Made by a program: the position numbers and the translations under genes. The notes below the pieces were generated by a model. It searched no databases. It had not been told where the DNA came from and saw only the letters and a list, made by a program, of their open reading frames with translations. This document shows, piece after piece, positions 58,564-64,000 of a DNA stretch of 64,000 nucleotides (its first letter is position 1; the number at the start of each line of letters is the position of its first letter). This DNA is from Azospirillum baldaniorum (GTDB lineage Bacteria; Pseudomonadota; Alphaproteobacteria; Azospirillales; Azospirillaceae). The stretch spans positions 1,326,001-1,390,000 of the forward strand of contig NZ_CP022254.1 in the NCBI RefSeq assembly GCF_003119195.2, read 5' to 3'.

Positions 58564-59413
58564 GAAAGCCGTCGGGTTCACCCCGGCGCTGGCCGACAGC
58601 CGCTGGTTGAAGGGGCTTCTGATCGCCACGGCGCTGGCCTTCCTGATGCTGTTCCTGGTGCTGCCGCTGGTCGCGGTCTTCGTCGAGGCGCTGCGCCGCG
58701 GCACGGACGCCTACTGGGCGGCCCTGATGGAGCCGGACGCGGTGGCGGCGATCAAGCTGACGCTGATCGTCGCGGTCATCGCCGTGCCGATGAACCTCCT
58801 CTTCGGGGTGGCGGCGTCCTGGTGCATCGCCAAGTTCGACTTCCGTGGCAAGGACGTGCTGATCACCTTGATCGACCTGCCGTTTTCGGTGTCGCCGGTG
58901 ATCTCCGGCCTGATCTACGTGCTGCTGTTCGGGCTGCACGGGCTGATGGGGCCGTTCCTGAAGTCGCAGGGCATCCAGATCATCTTCGCCGTGCCGGGGC
59001 TGGTGCTCGCCACCGTCTTCGTCACCTTCCCCTTCGTCGCCCGCGAGCTGATCCCGCTGATGCAGGAGCAGGGCAACGAGGAGGAGGAGGCGGCTCTGGT
59101 GCTGGGCGCGTCCGGCTGGCAGACCTTCTGGCGCGTCACCCTGCCCAACATCAAATGGGGCCTGCTGTACGGCGTCCTGCTGTGCAACGCCCGCGCGATG
59201 GGCGAGTTCGGCGCGGTGTCGGTGGTGTCCGGCCACATCCGGGGCGAGACCAACACGATGCCCCTGCATGTCGAGATCCTCTACAACGAATACAACTTGG
59301 TCGCTGCCTTCGCGGTGGCCTCGGTGCTGGCCATGCTCGCCCTCGTCACGCTGGTCGTGAAGTCGGTGCTGGAATGGCGCTTCGGGGCTGAGCTGGCGGC
59401 CACCCGGCATTGA
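58553..59413 (+). CDS. cysW: Sulfate/thiosulfate ABC transporter permease
   Basis: The 286-residue permease shows VAASWCIAKFDFRGKDVLITLIDLPFSVSPVISGLIYVLLFG and an EAA loop REL...EEEEAALVLGASGWQTFWRVTLPNIKWGLLYGV, both typical of CysW. The start overlaps cysT by 11 bases; cysA follows 13 bases after. Confidence 0.93.
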   Translation: MLVKKAVGFTPALADSRWLKGLLIATALAFLMLFLVLPLVAVFVEALRRGTDAYWAALMEPDAVAAIKLTLIVAVIAVPMNLLFGVAASWCIAKFDFRGKDVLITLIDLPFSVSPVISGLIYVLLFGLHGLMGPFLKSQGIQIIFAVPGLVLATVFVTFPFVARELIPLMQEQGNEEEEAALVLGASGWQTFWRVTLPNIKWGLLYGVLLCNARAMGEFGAVSVVSGHIRGETNTMPLHVEILYNEYNLVAAFAVASVLAMLALVTLVVKSVLEWRFGAELAATRH

Positions 59414-59426
59414 GGCGACGCACGTC

Positions 59427-60467
59427 ATGGCGATCCAGGTTTCGGGCATCACCAAGCAATTCGGCAGTTTCCGCGCGCTCGACGCGGTGGACCTCGAGGT
59501 CCGTTCCGGCGAGCTTCTGGCCCTGCTCGGCCCGTCGGGCTCGGGCAAGACGACCCTGCTGCGCATCATGGCGGGGCTGGAGTTCGCCGATTCCGGCAGC
59601 CTCCTGCTCAACGGGGAGGAGGCGCTGAGCCTCACCCCGCGGGAGCGGCAGGTCGGCTTCGTCTTCCAGCATTACGCGCTGTTCCGCCACATGACCGTCT
59701 TCGAGAATGTGGCCTTCGGGATGAAGGTGCGGCCACGCGGCCAGCGCCCGGCCTCGACCGAGATCAAGCGGCGCGTCATGGAACTGCTGGAACTGGTCCA
59801 GCTCGCCCATTTCGCCGACCGCTATCCGGCGCAGCTCTCCGGCGGGCAGCGGCAGCGCGTGGCGCTGGCCCGCGCGCTCGCCATCGAGCCGAAGGTGCTG
59901 CTGCTCGACGAGCCGTTCGGCGCGCTCGACGCCAAGGTGCGCAAGGAGCTGCGGCGCTGGCTGCGCAAGCTGCACGAGGACATCCACATCACCTCCGTCT
60001 TCGTCACCCACGACCAGGAGGAGGCGCTGGAACTGGCCGACCGCGTCGTGGTGATGAGCCAGGGCCGGATCGAGCAGGTGGGCAGCCCCGCGGAGGTCTA
60101 CGACCGCCCGGCCTCGGCCTTCGTCTACGAGTTCCTCGGGCAGGTGAACCGCTTCGACTGCGTGGTGGCGGACGGGGTGGCGCGGACGGCCAACGGGGCG
60201 CTGTCCATCCCCGCCGACGGCACGGTCCGCGGCCCGGCCATCGCCTATGTGCGCCCGCACGATCTGGGCCTGAGCCCTAGCGCCGGCGGGCCGGGCCGGG
60301 TGTCGGGAATCCATGTGGTGGGGCCGGACGCGCGGATCGAGATCGACCTCGCCGGCCTGCCGCTGGAAGCCGAGATGGACCGCGAGCGCCTGTCCGCCCT
60401 GGGCCTGCGCCTTGGCGACCAGTGCGCCGTCCACATCGACCGCGCCCGCGTTTTCCCGCAGCCCTGA
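59427..60467 (+). CDS. cysA: Sulfate/thiosulfate ABC transporter ATP-binding protein
   Basis: The 346-residue ATPase has Walker A GPSGSGKTT, signature LSGGQRQRVALARAL, Walker B VLLLDEPFGALD and the FVTHDQEEALEL H-loop. The C-terminal 110 residues are the TOBE-like regulatory domain (AIAYVRPHDLGLSP). It drives sulfate and thiosulfate uptake with CysP, CysT and CysW and ends the operon. Confidence 0.95.
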   Translation: MAIQVSGITKQFGSFRALDAVDLEVRSGELLALLGPSGSGKTTLLRIMAGLEFADSGSLLLNGEEALSLTPRERQVGFVFQHYALFRHMTVFENVAFGMKVRPRGQRPASTEIKRRVMELLELVQLAHFADRYPAQLSGGQRQRVALARALAIEPKVLLLDEPFGALDAKVRKELRRWLRKLHEDIHITSVFVTHDQEEALELADRVVVMSQGRIEQVGSPAEVYDRPASAFVYEFLGQVNRFDCVVADGVARTANGALSIPADGTVRGPAIAYVRPHDLGLSPSAGGPGRVSGIHVVGPDARIEIDLAGLPLEAEMDRERLSALGLRLGDQCAVHIDRARVFPQP

Positions 60468-60675
60468 CGGCCTGCGGATGGTGCCCGGCCTACCCGCGAA
60501 AAGGGGCGGGTCGGGCGTTCCGCCTCATGCGAACGGGATTCTTGCGGACCATGGAGTCTGCCCCGTCCGGGCCACGGACTAAGTCCAACGCCGACTCGTA
60601 ACGCCATTGCCTTCTGGCGATGCGGACGGCGGATGTGTTGAGCCTTCCGCATTGCACCAAATGCAGGAGGCACCG

Positions 60676-62412
60676 GTGGACCATTCAGGACTGTCGCAGG
60701 CCCCCGGCCCCGGCCCCGGCGCCGCTGCCCTGCGGACGGACGCCGGGGCCGGAGCCTGGTCGCCGCCGTTGGCGCTCGTGCTGCCGGTGATCCTGGCGCT
60801 GCTTCTCCTGCCGCTCATCCTGGTGGAGATGCCACCGCTGCTCGACTACCCGAACCATCTGGCGCGGGTGGACGTGCTGCTGCACTACCGGTCCGATCCC
60901 TTCCTGGCCGACCATTACACCGCCTCCCTGACGCCGGTCCCGAACCTGCTGATGGAGGCGGTGATGCTGCCGCTCGCCAGCGTGCTGCCGCTGTACGTCG
61001 CCGGGCGCGTTTACATGGCGCTGGCCGGGCTGCTGACCCTGTTCGGGGCCATGCTGCTGAACCGCACGCTGTTCGGGCGGTGGAGCCTGTGGCCGCTGTG
61101 CGGTGCGCTGTTCATCTACAACGCCACGCTGATCGGCGGCTTCATGAGCTTCTCGCTCGGCCTCGGCTTCCTGCTGGTCGGGCTGTCGCTGTGGATCGCG
61201 CTGGCGGGGCGGCGCTGGCAGGTGCCGGTGGGGATGGGCTGTGCCCTCTTCCTCTATTTCGCCCACGCCATCGTGCTCGGCTCCTTCCTGCTCTGCCTGT
61301 TCGCGGTGGAGGCGGTGAAGTATGTGGGGAAGGGGCGCAAGCCGCTGACACTCGCCAATTTCGGGCGCGATGCCCTGCGCTTCGCCGCCCTGCTGGCCCT
61401 TCCCGCGGCGCTGTTCGCCGGCACGGTGGGGACGCATCTCCTGCAGTCCGACGCGGCGGCGGTGGGCGCTCGCGACAGCACGCCGGTCCTGCTGCTGAAG
61501 GAGGTCTACTGGCGGCTGAAGAAGCTGACCGAGCTGAAGCAGTGGCGCTACCGGCTACATGACATGCTTGCCCCGGTCCTGAACTACAACACGCTGCTGG
61601 ACGTGGCGACCCTGCTGCTGATCCTGGGCGGCATGGTGGCGGCGCGTCTGGCGGGCTGGCTGCGCGCCGCGCCGGCGATGATGCTGGCGGTGGGGTTGTT
61701 CGTTTTGGCCTTCTTCGTCGTGCCCGACCCCTTCTTCGGCACCTATTTCGTGTCGATCCGCTTCTGGATCCTCGCGGCCTTCCTGCTGGTGGCCGGCACC
61801 GACATCCGCTTTCCCAGCGCCCGCGCCGCGGCGGCCTTCGCCGCCGGGCTGCTCGCCCTGCTGACGGTGCGGACCGGCGTGCTGACGCTCAACTGGCTGG
61901 CCTACGAGGACGACGTGGCCGATCTGCGCCGCGCCATGGAGCGGATCGAGCCCGGACGCTCGGTCCTGATCGCCTGGGCGGGGCAGGAGGCCGGCTGCTG
62001 CAACACGCGGGAGTTCCTGCTCACCCAGCCGCCCTGGCGGCACGCGCTGGTCGCCTTGCCCAGCCTGATCCATCTGCCGTCGCTGATCACCGTGGAGCGG
62101 CGCGCCTTCGTCCCGACCCTGTTCAGCCATCCCGGCAAGCAGCCGCTGACCGTGACCCAGCCCTACCGCGACCGCTGCATGGCGATCTACGAGGGGGTTC
62201 CGGTGGATGTGCGCCTGCTCTCCCGCCCCGGGGAGGCGACCCTGCGCGACCATGTGGAGCCCTGCCCGCATTACATCGGCTGGCGGGACAAGTATGATTA
62301 CGTGCTGGTGATGTTCTCCAACGTCTTCCACGCGGCCGGGCTCCAGCCGCCGCCGGGCGCGCAGGAGGTCTACCGCGGCACCGTCTTTGACCTGTGGCGG
62401 GTCGAGCGCTGA
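60676..62412 (+). CDS. Large integral membrane protein of unknown function
   Basis: The 578-residue protein has about ten membrane helices after a basic-poor, Gly/Pro-rich N-terminus, then a 150-residue soluble C-terminal domain. The loop LLDYPNHLARVDVLLHYRSDPFLADHY after the first helix resembles GT-C type glycosyltransferase periplasmic loops (DYP...), but no catalytic pair can be proved. The GTG six bases after AGGAGG (60665-60670) was chosen over ATG codons further upstream. Function unknown. Confidence 0.65.
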   Translation: MDHSGLSQAPGPGPGAAALRTDAGAGAWSPPLALVLPVILALLLLPLILVEMPPLLDYPNHLARVDVLLHYRSDPFLADHYTASLTPVPNLLMEAVMLPLASVLPLYVAGRVYMALAGLLTLFGAMLLNRTLFGRWSLWPLCGALFIYNATLIGGFMSFSLGLGFLLVGLSLWIALAGRRWQVPVGMGCALFLYFAHAIVLGSFLLCLFAVEAVKYVGKGRKPLTLANFGRDALRFAALLALPAALFAGTVGTHLLQSDAAAVGARDSTPVLLLKEVYWRLKKLTELKQWRYRLHDMLAPVLNYNTLLDVATLLLILGGMVAARLAGWLRAAPAMMLAVGLFVLAFFVVPDPFFGTYFVSIRFWILAAFLLVAGTDIRFPSARAAAAFAAGLLALLTVRTGVLTLNWLAYEDDVADLRRAMERIEPGRSVLIAWAGQEAGCCNTREFLLTQPPWRHALVALPSLIHLPSLITVERRAFVPTLFSHPGKQPLTVTQPYRDRCMAIYEGVPVDVRLLSRPGEATLRDHVEPCPHYIGWRDKYDYVLVMFSNVFHAAGLQPPPGAQEVYRGTVFDLWRVER

Positions 62413-62434
62413 GGCGATTGCCCAGTCGTTCCGG

Positions 62435-64000
62435 TCAGTCGTTCTGGCCGGCCGGCTCGCTGAGCGCGTCGTAGCCGCGGTCGCGGACGCTCTTCAGGCT
62501 CAGGTCGATGGTCTCGGCGTCCACCCCGGCGTTGCGCAGCACGAGGCTGGCGAGCTGCAGGCTGGCCTCCAGCGTCTCCGGCACCACGGCGCTTGCCCCG
62601 GCCCTCTTCAGCCGCGCGCCGCGGTCGAGATCGTGGGCGCGGGCGGCGATGGCCAGGCGCGGGGCGGCGCGGCGGATGGCCTCCACGGCGCGCTCCGCCA
62701 TGTCCGGGCGGTTGACGGTGATGACGGCGGCCCGCGCCCGCTCGATCCCGGCGGCGCGCAGCACGCCGATCTGGCTGGAATCGCCGTAATAGACCGGCAG
62801 CCCCTCGGCCCGCGCCGCCGCCACCCGCTGCGGGTCGAGGTCCAGCGCGACGTAAGGGATGTCGTGGGTGCGCAGCAGCCGCGCCACGGCGCGCCCGACC
62901 CGGCCGTAGCCGGCGATCAGCACATGGCCGGTGATGTCGCTGGTCTCCACGCCGAAGGCCTCGGCGCCGTAGCGGGCCTCGACCCTCTGGGCCAGCCGCT
63001 GGGCGATGGCGCCGACCAGCGGCGTGACCGCCATGCTGAGCGCCACGCAGGAGGACAGCAGAAGCCCCGTCTCGCCCTCCAGCACCGCCAGCCGCGTCGC
63101 CTTGCCGATCAGCACGAAGGCGAACTCGCCGCCCTGCGACAGCAGCAGCCCGATGCGCAGCGAGGTCGCCAGCCCAAGCCCCGACAGGCGGCAGAGCAGG
63201 AACAGCAGGATGCTCTTGCCGACCAGAAGCGCCGCGGTCACCATCAGGATGTCGTCGGCGCGCTGGAGCATGGCCGGCAGGTCCAGCGTCATCCCCACGG
63301 TCATGAAGAACAGGCCGAGCAGCAGGCCGCGGAACGGCTCGATGTCGGCCTCCACCTGATGGCGGTAGGCGGTGTCGGCCATCAGCATGCCGGCCAGGAA
63401 GGCGCCCAGCGCCATCGACATGCCGGCCGCCCCCGTCAGCCAGGCGACCGCCAGGACGACCAGCAGGTTGGTCGCCGTGAAGACCTCCGGGCTCTTGGCC
63501 GAGGCCACGAAGTGATAGACCGGGCGCACCACGAAGCGGCCCAGCAGCATGATGGCGCCGATCGCCGCGACGGCCTTGACCCCGGCCAGGGCGAGCGCCC
63601 AGGGAATGCTGGTGTCGCCACCGGCCAGCAGCGGCAGCAGGGTCAGCAGCGGCACGACAGCCAGATCCTGGAAGATCAGCACGGCGACCGACACGCGCCC
63701 GAACCGCGCCACCGTCTCCCCGCGCTCGACCAGCAGCTTCAGCACCGTGGCGGTGGAGGAGAAGGCCAGCATGCCGCCGATCACCAGCGCGGCGGCCACG
63801 TCCTCGCCCAGCGCGTAGGCGACGGCGGCGATGGCGGCGCTGGTCAGGACGACCTGCATCAGCCCAAGCCCGAAGATGTAGCGCCGCATCGCCCGCAGGC
63901 GCGACAGAGGCAGTTCCAGCCCGATGGCGAAGAGGAGGAAGACCACCCCGAATTCGGACAGAACCTGCGGAAGCTCCATGTCCACCACCGGTCCCGGCGT
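62435..64000 (-). CDS. CPA2-type monovalent cation:proton antiporter with TrkA-N domain (5' end missing)
   Basis: The protein is cut by the window end, so its first helix or two are missing; 521 residues are visible. The membrane part includes LSEFGVVFLLFAIGLELPLSRLRAM, GGMLAFSSTATVLKLL and FLAGMLMADTAYRHQVEADIEPFRGLLLGLFFMTVGMTLDL, the Kef/CPA2 pattern. A Rossmann TrkA-N domain (HVLIAGYGRVGRAVARLL) follows at the C-terminal side, with a short regulatory tail. KefB/KefC-like potassium efflux is likely; glutathione control, seen in KefC, cannot be proved. Confidence 0.9.
   Translation of the reverse strand, partial: TPGPVVDMELPQVLSEFGVVFLLFAIGLELPLSRLRAMRRYIFGLGLMQVVLTSAAIAAVAYALGEDVAAALVIGGMLAFSSTATVLKLLVERGETVARFGRVSVAVLIFQDLAVVPLLTLLPLLAGGDTSIPWALALAGVKAVAAIGAIMLLGRFVVRPVYHFVASAKSPEVFTATNLLVVLAVAWLTGAAGMSMALGAFLAGMLMADTAYRHQVEADIEPFRGLLLGLFFMTVGMTLDLPAMLQRADDILMVTAALLVGKSILLFLLCRLSGLGLATSLRIGLLLSQGGEFAFVLIGKATRLAVLEGETGLLLSSCVALSMAVTPLVGAIAQRLAQRVEARYGAEAFGVETSDITGHVLIAGYGRVGRAVARLLRTHDIPYVALDLDPQRVAAARAEGLPVYYGDSSQIGVLRAAGIERARAAVITVNRPDMAERAVEAIRRAAPRLAIAARAHDLDRGARLKRAGASAVVPETLEASLQLASLVLRNAGVDAETIDLSLKSVRDRGYDALSEPAGQND

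Overview
The window is GC-rich DNA (intergenic islands excepted) from an alphaproteobacterial chromosome. Protein style and gene order point to Azospirillum or a close relative in the Rhodospirillales: an argD-argF-hslO cluster, a phasin with a lysine/alanine/proline tail, a TakP-like TRAP binding protein, a cobalamin-riboswitch btuBFCD operon and a YqjI-like PadR regulator. No rRNA or tRNA gene, transposase, integrase, phage gene or CRISPR array was found. It reads as ordinary core and niche chromosome rather than a mobile island. The assignment to genus is inference.

Layout. 1-4.4 kb: end of meaB, a phasin, rpmB, an outer-membrane-like protein, recX and an orphan ABC-2 permease. 4.4-8.3 kb: argD-argF-hslO and a lipoprotein. 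8.3-11.8 kb: ahcY behind an 18-bp palindrome, a PAP2 phosphatase and two unknown proteins. 11.9-23.6 kb: an iron-acquisition block. It holds a LysR-HTH/TrpD2 fusion, a Fiu-like TonB receptor, a PiuC/YbiX dioxygenase, a Sel1 protein, an alpha-hydroxy-acid oxidase, a four-gene siderophore ABC importer and a histidine-rich PadR regulator with a DUF2218 protein. Several Fur-like boxes lie in front of these genes. 24-30 kb: a degenerate periplasmic 5'-nucleotidase-like protein translationally coupled to a TorS-like hybrid kinase and a REC-kinase. 30-35.6 kb: the cobalamin operon with its riboswitch. 36-45 kb: terC behind two copies of a structured RNA element, then small accessory genes (PAS protein, RHH regulator with a PHA depolymerase, PEP-mutase family, YciE/F, SDR). 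45-50 kb: a large secreted-type protein with three carbohydrate-binding modules and a beta-helix, a lipoprotein and a phytochelatin-synthase-like protease. 50-56 kb: DUF485-actP, a TakP-like protein, OsmC, a glyoxalase-II-like hydrolase, an Rrf2 regulator and a DUF1612-type protein. 56-64 kb: the sulfate importer cysPTWA, a large membrane protein and a CPA2 antiporter cut by the window end.

The most notable items are: (i) the LysR-type HTH fused to a TrpD2/YbiB-like body beside fiu- and ybiX-like genes, the same neighbourhood YbiB has in E. coli; (ii) the duplicated RNA element before terC; (iii) the metallophosphatase-like protein that has lost its metal ligands and sits with a TorS-like phosphorelay, suggesting a TorT-like sensing partner; (iv) a bacterial phytochelatin-synthase-like protein with conserved catalytic Cys/His/Asp spacing.
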